Part shown: positions 35,836 to 48,000 of the stretch, one piece after another
Layout: the number at the start of each line of letters is the position of its first letter
How positions within the stretch are numbered: the stretch's first letter is position 1
Assembly (NCBI GenBank): GCA_035610835.1
Contig: CM069443.1
Span: 56,747,266-56,811,265 of the forward strand
DNA: 64,000 bases
Direction of reading: 5' to 3'
Source of the DNA: Ophiura sarsii
Lineage: Eukaryota > Echinodermata > Ophiuroidea > Amphilepidida > Ophiuridae
The notes under the pieces: model-generated
Databases searched by the model: none
Seen by the model: the letters and a program-made list of their open reading frames with translations, nothing else
Told to the model about the DNA's origin: nothing
Position numbers and translations under genes: made by a program

Positions 35836-36235
35836 GGGGGGGGGGGGGGGCACTCAACTTTTTTTTGTTGGGTAGGGGTATGCCGCCCAGGTTTTCAAAA
35901 AGGGGGGGCTGGAGAACTGAACTGAGTGGATTTTATGACGAAAAATAGGGTCTTAGGAACTGATTTTTTCAAAAAAAGGTCTTGAGAACTGGCCTATAGT
36001 TCAATTTTGAATAGCAAGAACGCACATTTTTTTAGGTTTTCGAACGCAACGTTTTCGAAGAATAGGGGCTTTGGAACGCAAGATTGTGCGATTTTTGAAT
36101 TTTCAATAAAATTGGGGTCATAATAACTGATGCAGGCTCAAAAGGGGGGTCATAAGAGCTAGCAGCAGAGGGTGAAAAGGGGGGTCTTCAGCGCGGCACA
36201 TACCTATACCCTTTTCCAATGTCAGTGCCCCCCAC
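35836..36235. mobile_element. G-run element resembling the 14697 family
   Basis: Begins with a 17-base G run and CACTCAACTTTT, carries GGGTAGGGGTATGCCGCCC, and ends ATACCTATACCC...CAGTGCCCCCC. The layout (G run, GTATGCCGC, repeated TAGGGTCTT/GAACTG phrases, inverted end) parallels the hAT-like G-run family, but the sequence differs and no target duplication is clear. Confidence 0.5.
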
Positions 36236-36542
36236 CGGGCATTTACATAACCTTTTGAAGGTGTTAAGTACTAGTTGTGATAGGCACCCAAGTCATCCAT
36301 TCCCCCATGTTTTACAATGTATAGGTATAAGGCAAAAATAAAAATAAAAACATGTTTAGCATCCTGACTTTTTTCAAAAAAGGGAGGAGGAGGCCCTTTT
36401 TATTTTTATTTTTTTCCCACTTTAGGTGCCAAATTGCCCTAATTAGCGATAAGCTTTGTGAACCTAAAAAAGGAGGAAGAGGCCCTTTTTAATCTGTTTT
36501 ATTTCATGGTTCTGAGGAGTTGGTCACTACAAAACTTGTTTA

Positions 36543-37427
36543 GGGACCGTTCATTATTTATGGTGGAGGGGGGTTGGGTAAAATATAGGGGGGGGGGGGG
36601 GGTCATGTAACTTTCATATGTTGAAATAGGGGGGGGGGGGTTATGTAACTTTTTATTCTTAAACAGGGGGGGGGGGTTGTGTAACTTTTTTAAACTAAGA
36701 TGGTGGTGATTAGGGTGATTTTAGAGGCTATTTTGGAGTGTAAATGCCAATTTTTTGTGCGCTTGGCGCACATTTTCTTACAACCTTTCAACTTCAAAAC
36801 ATGTAGGCTACTTATGATGACACTACATGTACTTTCGTACAGCAAATCTTATTTGTGCACGCCCTGCTCGGACGATCTGTTGGAAAAACACCTATATAAA
36901 CGTCAATGGTTGAAAACATTAGAGCCACAAAAAACATGTTAATAGCCTAGGCCTATGTTCCAAAAACCAATTTGATTAAAAACGGTAATTTCTTGCATGC
37001 TTTTCACCTCGTCTCACTCTCAGCTCTGCACCAAAGCTCACAAGAATATTTCATACGTTTTTGTCTGGATGTTCTAACTTTTTTTCGGGTTATATAAAGA
37101 CTCACAAAACACCCAAAATGTATAAATATATGACAAATGTTCCGCCTCGCTACGCTCGCAATGTAGTAAGTCATTAAATTATTGGCCGTTCAGAGACACA
37201 ACCAACGAATCCATGGACAAAAGAAAAATACATCCCCTAAGTATGTGACAAGTTGATTTTGAGGGGGAGGGGGGGGGGGGGGGTTGTGTAAAAATATATT
37301 GGTTAGTAGGGGGGGTCATGTAATTTTCAGTTTCAGCTGTAGGGGGGGGGGGGGGGTTAGGTAATTTTGACATACGAGTCTCGAATTTGTCCCAACCCCC
37401 CCTCCACCATAAATAATGAACGGTCCC
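36543..37427 (-). mobile_element. Harbinger-like element family 1, copy B, TSD TTA
   Basis: Same ends as the 4783 copy (GGGACCGTTCATTATT and complement), flanked by TTA at 36540-36542 and 37428-37430. 885 bases. Read on the minus strand it follows copy A closely, with G runs replaced by different run lengths. Short frames in the two copies share a peptide (LCTPCSDDLLEKHLY) only because the DNA is related; no coding role is claimed. Confidence 0.85.
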
Positions 37428-37430
37428 TTA

Positions 37431-38555
37431 AAATGCATAATAGGAAGATACAAACTTGTAACAAACATCTTAAACTCTGAAACACCTGAAGAAAAAAGTT
37501 ATGACTGAAATAAAAAAACAAAAAACATAAACATTGAAGTGGACGCAAAAAAGGAAGCGAGAGGGGACGCTAAACAGGTTATTTTTTGTATTTTGCCTAA
37601 GACAGGTTATTTTAGTATTTTGCCTAAAGCTAATGATAGTCAATTACGAGTTTCCCATAATTTTTTTTTTGCTGAGTGCTGCGACTTTTTCATTTTTCAT
37701 TATTCATTATTTGAATAGATTTCATTATTGACTTATAAATGCATGTTTGACCCATATTGATACAGGGCTTCACAAAAGGTATTTACAATAAAAAGCTCTG
37801 CTTTTGAGCCTAATTCTCAGTTTCATATTTTACAAACTGAAAAATATGTATGATATTGCTAAAACTCGCTACAACAACGTTTTGAAAATATACATAATGA
37901 ATTTCTTGGCAATCTTGAAGAAATGTTGACGCAGGTGAAAAAAGGTGAGTGTGCGGGTAAGGGGAAACTCGCAATCGACTTCAAGGCACCTAAACAAAAG
38001 AATTGTGCAGTTTTCCTTGACACACCCTTACACTACATATACATTGTAAGTGCTGAGCAAATCTCAGATTGTAATTATAGTAGCACTTGGATAAATAAAC
38101 ATTCAATATTCAACATTCAAGAAGTTTGTTTTAAAAAGTTGACCTATAACAACAGGTCATCAAGTGCCTTCTATCAAAAGGAAGTACATCTATACAACTC
38201 TGATCTATGTTGATAAAGTTTATAGCACCCTACCATCATGAGTTATTCATGTATGGACTTTTTTTACATAAGCATGACAGGGGTACATATTATACCCTTA
38301 GGGCAAATTGTAAGTAAATAATGCTCTTTTGCATTTTATTGGGACACACCCATGGCATATAATGCTAAACATATGAAAGGCACAATGGGAGAGCATTGAA
38401 GGTTATAATCATAGATCCTTGAGAAGGATCTATGATATAATTGTAGATCATGCAAAACACCATGGAAATAAATATAAGAAAGATTGTAGTTTTCTTTGTT
38501 TGTTAGTGATGCCAAAATGCTGGACCTGGGATATTTTCAGCATCATGGTATCGTA
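37431..38555. other. Putative intron sequence, nothing firm
   Basis: A 96-codon plus frame at 37923-38213 ends in a lone stop and has no recognisable domain or splice sites. A small palindrome (CATAGATCC...GGATCTATG) lies at 38409-38432. Confidence 0.3.
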
Positions 38556-38563
38556 CCTAGTTT

Positions 38564-38944
38564 CCCGGGGGGGGTACTCGGATTTGCTTTGGTCGGGGGT
38601 GTGCCGCTGGAGATTCAAAACCCATACCCATTTTTAGGGGTGATTTTGGAAAAATCGGTACCCATTTTTAGGGGTTTTGCTTCATTTTAGACCAAATTTT
38701 CGCAAATTATCGGGAAAATAGACCTAATTTTGGCAAATTTTTGCGAAAATAGACCTAATTTTGGCAAATTTTCGCAAAAATAGACAAAAAGTTCGCGAAA
38801 ATAGACCCATTTGTAAAAAGTGACCCCATTATTAGGGATTTCCAGCACAAAATCATACCCCATGTTTAGGAATTTTGTGCCCAAAAAGCTACCCATTAGA
38901 GCGGCACACCCCCGTATACCGTCTCAGGCGAGTACCCCCCCGGG
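38564..38944 (+). mobile_element. hAT-like G-run family, copy B, TSD CCTAGTTT
   Basis: Same ends and body as the 14697 copy, with 381 bases. The 8-base CCTAGTTT is exactly repeated at 38556-38563 and 38945-38952, which fixes the boundaries and supports hAT membership. Confidence 0.85.
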
Positions 38945-39105
38945 CCTAGTTTTTGCATGAAATCTTTTCAATAGAATAACCCTTTAGTTTACTGATAATT
39001 GACACGAGTTATAATTGTTAGCGTATCAGTATTCAACTTGAGCATATTCAAGTTGAGGTTGATCGAGCCTTCAGCTACCTTCTACATACAGTATCTGGGA
39101 ATATA

Positions 39106-39785
39106 CAGGGTGAGTCAAAAAACTGCAATAGTGAAACGAAGCCATTTTATTTTCAAAACCAAGTTGAATGTTAAAACATTTCAAACGTTGCAAGAATGAC
39201 ATATATGATACTGACTTTGTGTGAAAAAATTAAGTCGATCACCTTTTTTTGCCCGTTTTTCTTTGATGACACTCTTTGCTGCGCAACCCAATTTACATGT
39301 TTGTCCACGAGCACAGTGATTTCAATTGGAATTGCTCACATTGAATGTTCATATTATTTGAATATCCCGCCCACAACAATTTGGAAAATTTCATTTTTTT
39401 ATTTCAAATTTAGAACATTTAATAAGCATTTCATAGCATGGGTAGGGTAAATTGATTATGTTAACTCACATGTAAACAAGAAAGGATACATTAATTTCCA
39501 AAAACATCCCAAATGTACTTAAGTTTCCAAATTTGAATGAAAGATACACTTTGTGATCTATGCATGATTTGGGTATCTCATGGACAGACGTGTAAAATGG
39601 GTGCATGGGTAAAAAGGTTCCCTAAAAGCCAACAGGAAATTATATTGACTTCATTTTTTGCACACAAATTGAATAACAAATAAGGTATTCTTATATTATA
39701 ATGTTTAAAAAAATTCAAAATTCAACTTGGTTTTAAAAACAAGATGGCTACTTTCCACTTTTGCAGGTTTTTTTGACTCACCCTG
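39106..39785. mobile_element. Mariner-like element, TSD TA
   Basis: CAGGGTGAGTCAAAAAACTG at the left and its near-complement ending TTTTTTTGACTCACCCTG at the right. The inverted arms extend about 75 bases with an indel. TA flanks at 39104-39105 and 39786-39787. 680 bases, with only a short open frame (39196-39450) that does not resemble a transposase. Confidence 0.85.
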
Positions 39786-39787
39786 TA

Positions 39788-40395
39788 GTGTAGTTATATT
39801 TTGTGATGGGTATATAACTAATAATGGTTACTGGCATAGAAGTATGTTTATTTTATCATAAATGCACATGCACTCCAAGGGTGCATGAAAGTGGACGCTG
39901 TCTAGCAAGTCAAACAGTGTTGCTGGCTAGCTCAAGTTGGCTCCTCCTTGGCAGAGCACCCAAAAAAGTTGCCAGTTTTGCCTTTGATCCCATCCATTGA
40001 GCTAAAGTCCTTGGTAATTAGACTGCGTAGACAACTGGCTTTTATGGTAAAAATTGCCTAAAATTGAGCTTTAAGATTAAACTTCTAGAAAACAGCAATT
40101 GAGAATTAAGATATTTCAGATCAATATTATGCACATTTGAGGACATTTTGACATGAAAATTAAGGCAATATTTTTGATTGTTTTGAGGAGAAATGGATTG
40201 GGGTTTGATGCCAGAGGGGGGCGATCAAATATTTGTATCATATCATAACTAGGTATGCTGATGCTTGAAATCACCCTGGTCCACCCATACTAACATGTTA
40301 GTGACATGGGACTTGGTTATTGAAAGGGAATATCCAGATATTGTGAACGTTAATTATGTTGGTGTTTGCTATGGAAACAGTAAATGGGGACCCAC
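39788..40395. other. Putative intron sequence, nothing firm
   Basis: No repeats with clear ends or convincing frames. The last ~20 bases begin the upstream copy of the locally duplicated block described next. Confidence 0.3.
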
Positions 40396-40398
40396 CCA

Positions 40399-41140
40399 GG
40401 CCTAAAAAAAAAAAGTTTGTTTTCCCAAACACGACCGACCCATAAAATCTCAAAACCCCATGCCTTTTTTTTTTTTTTTTTTTTTTGAGATTTAATTTTT
40501 TTTAAAATAATGTTTTATGTTGAAAAATATATGTATCAACTACACTGCCCTGTTATTTACTTATTCCCACATATCCACCCTTTAAAACACTAAGGAGATG
40601 CAAATCCAAGATCCTACCACTATCTGAAGGTTTGTACTACAGGCTGCCAGCTGCCCTATTAAAAACAAAATACATGTATTAGCCCTAACCAGCCAGGCTA
40701 TGTTCGTACGGTGTGGAAACTGGGGGAAGGGGACAAAGTATGATTTTAAACCAAATAATCGCTGTGAAACCCCTTGGAATTGACCCCCAGAACCTCTGAT
40801 CACTGCGCCGCGTCCCTAATCACTCGGCTAATCTGGTAATGCTCACCTGGGCAGTGATTTTGTACACACATATCAGCTTGGTTGATGACGTCATCGAATC
40901 ATAGGCTATAGAATGCGCGTGGACATTGTTTTTTGCTTTAGTGAATCGGAGTGTAGGAAGGTTAGGGGTTTTAAAGAACATTCAAGTGTATTAACATCAA
41001 CTTGTTTAGTCTTTTTCTTCTCTAAAAGTGTCCATAGCCAAAAAAAAAGAAAAAAAAAGAAGAAAAAAAGGTAATCGACCTACCGACCCACTTTTTTCAA
41101 CTCTTGTTTGGGCAAACAAACTTTTTTTTTTTTTTAGGCC
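40399..41140. mobile_element. MITE with GGCCTAAAAA ends, TSD CCA, empty site present
   Basis: GGCCTAAAAAAAAAAAGTTT at the left, complement at the right. Further inward both arms share CCCAAAC and CGACC. CCA is duplicated at 40396-40398 and 41141-41143. A nearby duplicate of the flanking DNA at about 41510-41530 reads straight through with a single CCA, i.e. an unoccupied site. 742 bases. Confidence 0.85.
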
Positions 41141-41196
41141 CCATCCACATAACAATACACCCCCATTGTTTGGTTGTCTACCACCCAACTTTCATG

Positions 41197-41430
41197 AATG
41201 AATGAATGAAAACGTGATTTATTAAGCGCATTTCCAAAAACATGCTGTACAGGAATTATATAATATAAAAGATAAGCATAATAAAAAATACCAATCAAAG
41301 TACATTAAAGATACATGTAGATTAAAAGATAATTAAATATACAATGTAATAATATACAGATACAATTTAAGCATTAAAAAGCATGGATTAAAAACACACA
41401 CATTATTTTTTATAAAAGGGTGCATTTGCA
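41197..41430 (+). mobile_element. AATG microsatellite and AT-rich insertion (SINE-like)
   Basis: Starts with (AATG)n and AAAACGTGATTTATTAAGCG, a phrase like the end of an inverted SINE or LINE tail. It is absent from the downstream duplicate of the surrounding block, so it is an insertion. Ends approximate. Confidence 0.5.
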
Positions 41431-41489
41431 TCCATATGCTAGGTGTAAATGTCATCCTGAAAGGGGTCTATTAAAAGTGCTCCTTATAA

Positions 41490-41670
41490 GTGAAACAGTA
41501 AATGGGTAAATGGGGACCCACCCATCCACATAACAACCCATCCACATAACAACACACCCCCATTGTTTGATTGTCTATTTTACCACCTAACTTTCATGCT
41601 GATGGTCAGGTTGTAAATGTCATTCATCCTGAAAGGGATCTATTAACAGTGCTCATTATAAGTGATCAGG
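41490..41670 (+). repeat. Downstream copy of a local duplication (empty sites)
   Basis: The ~170-base block (CAGTAAATGGGGACCCACCC to CATTATAAGTGATC) also exists upstream, where it is split into three pieces (40375-40398, 41141-41196, 41431-41489) by the MITE and the AATG insertion. Confidence 0.75.
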
Positions 41671-42577
41671 AGAATGCTAGAATTGTTATCTAATGGCCCC
41701 TGGAGCAGACAATTGATCTGTAGAGTAACAGACTACAGTGCAGTGGCAGTGGCGCCATGCATAATGCGCATAATTCAAGATAAGCTTTTCTTGAATCACA
41801 AAAGTCTTGGTGGTTCATTTTCATTTCTCCCTCCCCCCCCCCATATGAATAACATAGCTACGCCATTGATTCCAACATTAATAAGATATTGAAGGGTTTA
41901 AAATAAAAGCAATAGAAAAAATAACCAATTCTTTGTTTGGTTAGTATCTCAAAATAAATATATGTGACTTCCCAACTAATTTGGCTTGATCACATCACAG
42001 ATTGATTATGTTGTCACTCTTGCTGTAGAGATTACAATACTGATATTTCCCCCCCAGTTGACCATAAGCAAATTGTTCCTTTAAGTATTATCTTTTTTTT
42101 TAGCGGTTTTTTAAAATAAGGCTTATTATATATTCATAAAAAACACAAAGTAAAGTTTTAAATAGATTTCTAGAACTTCCTGTGTGTATCGTACACTGTT
42201 ACGAAGTGTAAATGTATGATGTAATTTGTAAACAATCAGTCTAGAACGTGTCATGTGGTGAGTAAACTCGACGAATGAAGTGGAGTTTATCAATTTAAAC
42301 GTATACAAATACGGAATACTACGTGTATGGTGTGAAATGGACCATTTACATCACTAATAATAGTAAGTTAAAATAAATTGGAACTTCGGAAGGAAATAAT
42401 AGTGTCCCAAGGCAAAACTGTTGTGTAGCAAGTTTGCTATGCATGTACAAATGTGCGCCGCAGTTGTGCTTGATTGTAGCGCAAACTGCGATGAGATACC
42501 GGTTAACACTCACCCTGGGTACATGTATTTCAATGTGCTACAAATGCACGGCCACGTCTTGCTAATTTCAATTTGCA
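41671..42577. other. Putative intron sequence, nothing firm
   Basis: Short unrelated frames only. Confidence 0.3.
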
Positions 42578-42957
42578 TTAAAGGCATATTATGTGATCTT
42601 TTCCAGAGAGCGCCCTCTATTCATGATATTTTTTAGAAAGTAGATTTTCTTGCAGATTTACATTTCCGATCATAAATCATACATACATTCCAAGTTACAG
42701 AGCGATACGATTCCTAATTACCTCAAAATCATGGTTTTAGAGTGAATTTAGAGTGAAAAATATAAACTGTCGGGATTCCGACAGTTTATTTTCACTCTAA
42801 AACCATGATTTTGAAGTAATTAAGAATCGTATCGCCCTGTAACTTGTAATGTATGCATGATTTATGATCAGAAATGTAAATCCGCAAGAAAATCTGCTTT
42901 CTATTTTTTTTCGATGTTGAGGGCGTTCCCTGGAAAGATCACATAATATACCTTTAA
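42578..42957. mobile_element. TTAA foldback family 4, copy B
   Basis: TTAAAGGCATATTATGTGAT at the left and its complement at the right. The whole 380 bases fold as one imperfect hairpin around ACTGTCGGGATTCCGACAGT. TTAA at each tip fits a piggyBac-type target duplication, though TA cannot be excluded. Confidence 0.8.
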
Positions 42958-43026
42958 TTAGGGCACTAATTAAAAGAGATTAACAAACATAGCGGAGCAT
43001 TGAAACAGTGCAAACATTTGGAGGGC

Positions 43027-43183
43027 TTAACACTTTCCATGGTTTTACCAATATATACAAAACAGATTTTCAGAAACCTTTCCCAATTTTCAAAGTCTAT
43101 CTTAAGGATTACTGAACCAATACTAGGCATGTTTGTACTTATTTCAATGTATTGTTCATGGTGATTCCAAATATAACCTAACG
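43027..43183 (+). repeat. Dispersed repeat, copy 2
   Basis: Matches 31995-32155, sharing for example ACTGAACCAATACTAGGCAT. It lies directly upstream of HYR exon 1. Confidence 0.6.
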
Positions 43184-43383
43184 ATAAAGAAAACAGCTTG
43201 TTTTCAAAATGTTCGTCAAGTTATGTTTTAACTAGATACATGATAAATTCAATCTACAAGTATATGTATCACATTATTACATAGTCAATTGTAATTTTCT
43301 TCATATTTTCTATCACATGATTATAAAACACAAGAGGCTTTGAATAGGTACTTAATCACCATTTCCATATGTTTCTTACCCAG

Positions 43384-43644
43384 ATGTGAAATTCGCAAAT
43401 GCCGAGGTGAGTGTCTCTGTGGGGACATACATCGGCGAAGGTTCCGGGCTCGACTTTGCAGTAGTGACGTGGAGGGAACCCACCGTGATCCAATCTGATG
43501 AGGGGGACTCTGAGTCGTACATCGTGTCTTCTGACTTCCAACCTGGTGCAGAGTTTTCTGTTGGTACCACTGTAGTGACCTATGTCGTCACGGACACGGA
43601 TGGGGATATAGTTGCTACGCATATTCTAACTGTTACTGTGGAAG
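43384..43644 (+). CDS. HYR-domain exon 1 (divergent)
   Basis: A single exon of 261 bases (87 codons) encodes a divergent hyalin repeat, an Ig-like extracellular fold found in sea-urchin hyalin and many adhesion or complement-type proteins. Seen directly: the acceptor TTTCTTACCCAG, a phase-1 start, the core VVTWREPTV, an acidic loop (QSDEGDSES), the PGAEFSVGTTVVTYVVTDTDGD segment, the final strand HILTVTV, and the donor GAAG/GTGAAA in phase 1. It lacks cysteines. The open frame runs on past the donor to 43883, but the HYR match stops at the donor. It lies 10.8 kb upstream of the next HYR exon, with a satellite array between. Confidence 0.85.
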
Positions 43645-43921
43645 GTGAAAAACCACTTTTACAATACTGTAAAACTGGAAATGTTTACGTGTGTATACAT
43701 TTTCGCACTTATCGCATTTTGAACAAGTTTGCTTATTTTTATTTTCACGTTTTTGAGCTTCCTTACATAGACCTGCATACAAAAGGAATATATTCACACA
43801 TTTTTATTTTGGCGCATGCTGCTGTTCTTAGCTTGAAAAGCGCGAAAATAAATGTAGCGCGAAAATTTCCACTTTTACAGTAAACGCTTTCGGGAATTTA
43901 GCACCGGACGAAAAGCAAAGA

Positions 43922-44050
43922 TGTACAGAAATTTCAATCCCACAATGCAAAGAGCATTGTGTAATTGATGATAGGGGTCAAAGGTTAATTCATTGGCATA
44001 TTGTTGTGTATGCTACACTCATTGCATTGTGGGACTCAAATTTATGTACA
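43922..44050. repeat. Small inverted repeat (MITE-like)
   Basis: TGTACAGAAATTTCAATCCC and its near-complement, continuing ACAATGCA on both sides, enclose 129 bases just after HYR exon 1. The following 400 bases repeat the phrase CATTGTGGGCGT / CCCACAATG several times. Confidence 0.6.
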
Positions 44051-45000
44051 ATTCGGCTTCCTGTGCTGAAACTCCCAAACTGTATATTCACGTTAAACTA
44101 ATTAAAGGATTAATGATTTTAAAGGCACTGTATTATCCAGGTTTTGCTTGCAGGTGACCATTTCCTGTGTACATGGTGTTCTTACAGGAGCTACATCGTG
44201 GGCGTAAATATATGTATAAAGCTACATTGTGGGCGTTTTCCGCACTGTGGGGGTACCCCCACAATGCAGACGTTGCCAGATGGTTATAAATGGCCTCTAG
44301 AGGGGGTATAGCCAATCACCGATTTTGAGTGTTTTATGGGGTTATTTAGATTTTGATTGACAGGGTCAGATTTCGTCAAATTTAAACGCCCACAGTGTAT
44401 GTTTGTACGTGTTGGGGTGTGGGGGGGTGTGTGTACTGTGGGTGTACTCCCACAATGTACCTCTTGCGAGTAGGGTCGTAGGCCCAGGCCTGCAAATTAC
44501 ACCCCTGCAGCCTTAGCTGGTGACTTTTACTGGGGGTGGGTGAAGATACAAAAAGTACCCGGCTAAATGGCGGTAAACATTTTCAGATTCGCAGTGTATA
44601 AGGTAGTAATATTGGCTGGTAACATTTCTGTCGGGCACAAATTTTTTTGTGAGTTACCTGCCCGACTTCCTAGTTGAAAAAAAGTCCCAGCCCTGTCCTG
44701 TGTTGGCCTACATGTTATAGTTTCCACTTCATCCCTAATGCTAACTAGAGCGGTTCTCGGCTTTCGCGGTTCTCGGGTTTGGCGGTTGGTGGATTTGAAT
44801 GGTAAAATGATTTTGGACAAAACCTAGCTGGGTCTTGTGGGTTTGGTGTAGTGTATAGTTGTATTAATATGTTGAAGTCAACTTATTTTGTTCTGCCTGT
44901 TGACATATTTTTTGGAAGATATATGATTATATGCGGCACTACAAGTAGGCTTCATAAATGTGAAAGAGCTATGTATAGGATTAATGTCTTTAAGTATTTG

Positions 45001-48000
45001 TTCTAGGCTTGACCGACAAAAGCAAAATTTGAAAAATTAGCCCAAATACCATTATTTGGTTAAATAATTCAATTTTCGTTTGGTACGTTTGAGATCGATG
45101 ATGCAAAAAAATCAAGTCGCAATCAATTTGGCGACAAAAAAGTCATTCGCATAGAAATCATAATTATTTTTGTTTAAATTCTAGGCTTGACCGACAAATA
45201 TCAAAATTTGAAAAATTAGCCCAAATACCATTATTTGGTTATTAAAGTAATTCAATTTGTTTGGGTACGTATGAGATCGATGATATAAAAAAGTCAAGCC
45301 GCAATCAATTTGACCACAAAAAAGTAATTCGCATAGAAATCATAACAATTTTTTTTTTAATTCTAGGCTTGACCGACAAATATCAAAATTTGAAAAATTA
45401 GCCCAAATACCATTATTTGGTTAAATAATTCAATTTTCTTTTGGTACGTATGAGATCGATGATATAAAAAAGTCAAGCCGCAATCAATTTGACCACAAAA
45501 AAGTAATTCGCATAGAAATCATAACAATTTTTTTTTTAATTCTAGGCTTGACCGACAAATATCAAAATTTGAAAAATTAGCCCAAATACCATTATTTGGT
45601 TAAATAATTCAATTTTCTTTTGGTACGTATGAGATCGATGATATAAAATTCAAGCCGCAATCAATTTGACCACAAAAAAGTAATTCGCATAGAAATCATA
45701 ACAATTTTTTTTTTAATTCTAGGCTTGACCGACAAATATCAAAATTTGAAAAATTAGCCCAAATACCATTATTTGGTTAAATAATTCAATTTTTTTTGGA
45801 ACGTATGAGATCGATGATGCAAAAAAGTCAAGCCGCAATCAATTTGGCGACAAAAAAGTCATTCGCATAGAAATCATAATTATTTTTGTTTAAATTCTAG
45901 GCTTGACCAACAAATATCAAAATTTGAAAAATTAGCCCAAATACCATTATTTGGTTATTATAAAGTCAATTTGTTTGGGTACATATGAGATCGATGATAC
46001 AAAAAAGTCAAGCCCCAATCAATTTGACCACAAAAAAGTAATTCACATAGAAATCATAACAATTTTTTTTTTAACATTCTAGGCTTGACCGACAAATATC
46101 AACATTTAAAAAATTAGCCCAAATACCATTATTTGGTTAAGTAATTCAATTTTTTGGGGTACATATGAGATCGATGATACAAAAAACTCAAGCCGCAATC
46201 AATTTGGCGACAAAAAAGTCTTTCGGATAGATTTTTAATTTTTTTATTCTAAGCTTGACCGACAATATCAAAATTTTAAAAATTAGCCCAAATACCATTA
46301 TTTGGTTAAATAATTCAATTTTGTTTGGGTATTATGAGATCGATGATACAAAAAAGTCAAGTCGCAATCAATTTGACGACAAAAAAGTTGTTTGCATAGA
46401 AATCATTTTAATTCTAGGCTTGACTGACAAATATCAAAATGTGAAAAAATTGCCCAAATACCATTATTTGGTTAAATAATTCAATTTTTTTTGGTACGTA
46501 TGAGATCGATGATACAAAAAAGTCAAGCCGCAATCAATTTGCCAACAAAAAAGTCATTCGCATAGAAATCATAACGATTTTTTTACAAATTCTCAGCTTG
46601 ACCGACAAATATCAACATTTGAAAAATTAGCCCAAATACCATTATTTGGTTAAATAATTCATTTTTTTGGGGTACATATGAGATCGATGATACAAAAAAG
46701 TCAAGCCGCAATCAATTTGGCAACAAAAAAGTCATTCGCATAGAAATCATAATTATTTTTGTTTAAATTCTAGGCTTGACCAACAAATATCAAAATTTGA
46801 AAAATTAGCCCAAATACCATTATTTGGTTATTAAAGTAATTCAATTTGTTTGGGTACGTATGACATCGATGATATAAAAAAGTCAAGCCGCAATCAATTT
46901 GATGACAAAAAAAGTTGTTCGCATAGAAATCATAACAATTTTTTTTATAATTCTAGGCTTGACCGACAAGTATCAAAATTTGAAAAATTAGCCCAAATAC
47001 CATTATTTGGTTACATAATTCAATTTTCTTTTGGTACGTATGAGATCGATGATATAAAAAAGTCAAGCCGCAATCAATTTGACCACAAAGTAATTCGCAT
47101 AGAAATCATAACAATTTTTTTTTTAATTCTAGGCTTGACCGACAAATATCAAAATTTGAAAAATTAGCCCAAATACCATTATTTGGTTAAATAATTCAAT
47201 TTTTTTTGGTACGTATGAGATCGATGATGCAAAAAAGTCAAGCCGCAATCAATTTGGCGACAAAAAAGTCATTCGCATAGAAATCATAATTATTTTTGTT
47301 TAAATTCTAGGCTTGACCAACAAATATCAAAATTTGAAAAATTAGCCCAAATACCATTATTTGGTTATTATAAAGTCAATTTGTTTGGGTACATATGAGA
47401 TCGATGATACAAAAAAGTCAAGCCCCAATCAATTTGACCACAAAAAAGTAATTCACATAGAAATCATAACAATTTTTTTTTAACATTCTAGGCTTGACCG
47501 ACAAATATCAAAATAAAAAAAATTAGCCCGAATACCATTATTTGGTTAAGTAATTCAATTTTTTGGGGTACATATGAGATCGATGATACAAAAAACTCAA
47601 GCCGCAATCAATTTGGCGACAAAAAAGTCTTTCGCATAGATTTTTAATTTTTTTATTTTTAGGCTTGACCGACAATATCAAAATTTTAAAAATTAGCCCA
47701 AATACCATTATTTGGTTAAATAATTCAATTTTGTTTGGGTACATATGAGATCGATGATACAAAAAAGTCAAGTCGCAATCAATTTGACGACAAAAAAGTT
47801 GTTTGCATAGAAATCATTTTAATTCTAGGCTTGACCGACAAATATCAAAATTTGAAAAAATTGCCCAAATACCATTATTTGGTTAAATAATTCAATTTTT
47901 GTTGGTACGTATGAGATCGATGATACAAAAAAGTCAAGCCGCAATCAATTTGCAGACAAAAAAGTCATTCGCATAGAAATCATAACAATTTTTTTTTTTT

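Noticed and set aside
35331..35853. Single gene spanning the TTAA element
   Set aside because: Removing the element plus one TSD (439 bases) leaves the two frames out of register.
43356..43622. Minus-strand frames opposite HYR exon 1
   Set aside because: Shadow of the plus-strand exon, which has splice sites and domain support.
43645..43883. Open frame continuing from HYR exon 1 for 80 codons
   Set aside because: HYR similarity ends exactly at a phase-1 GT donor; the rest is AT-rich intronic read-through.
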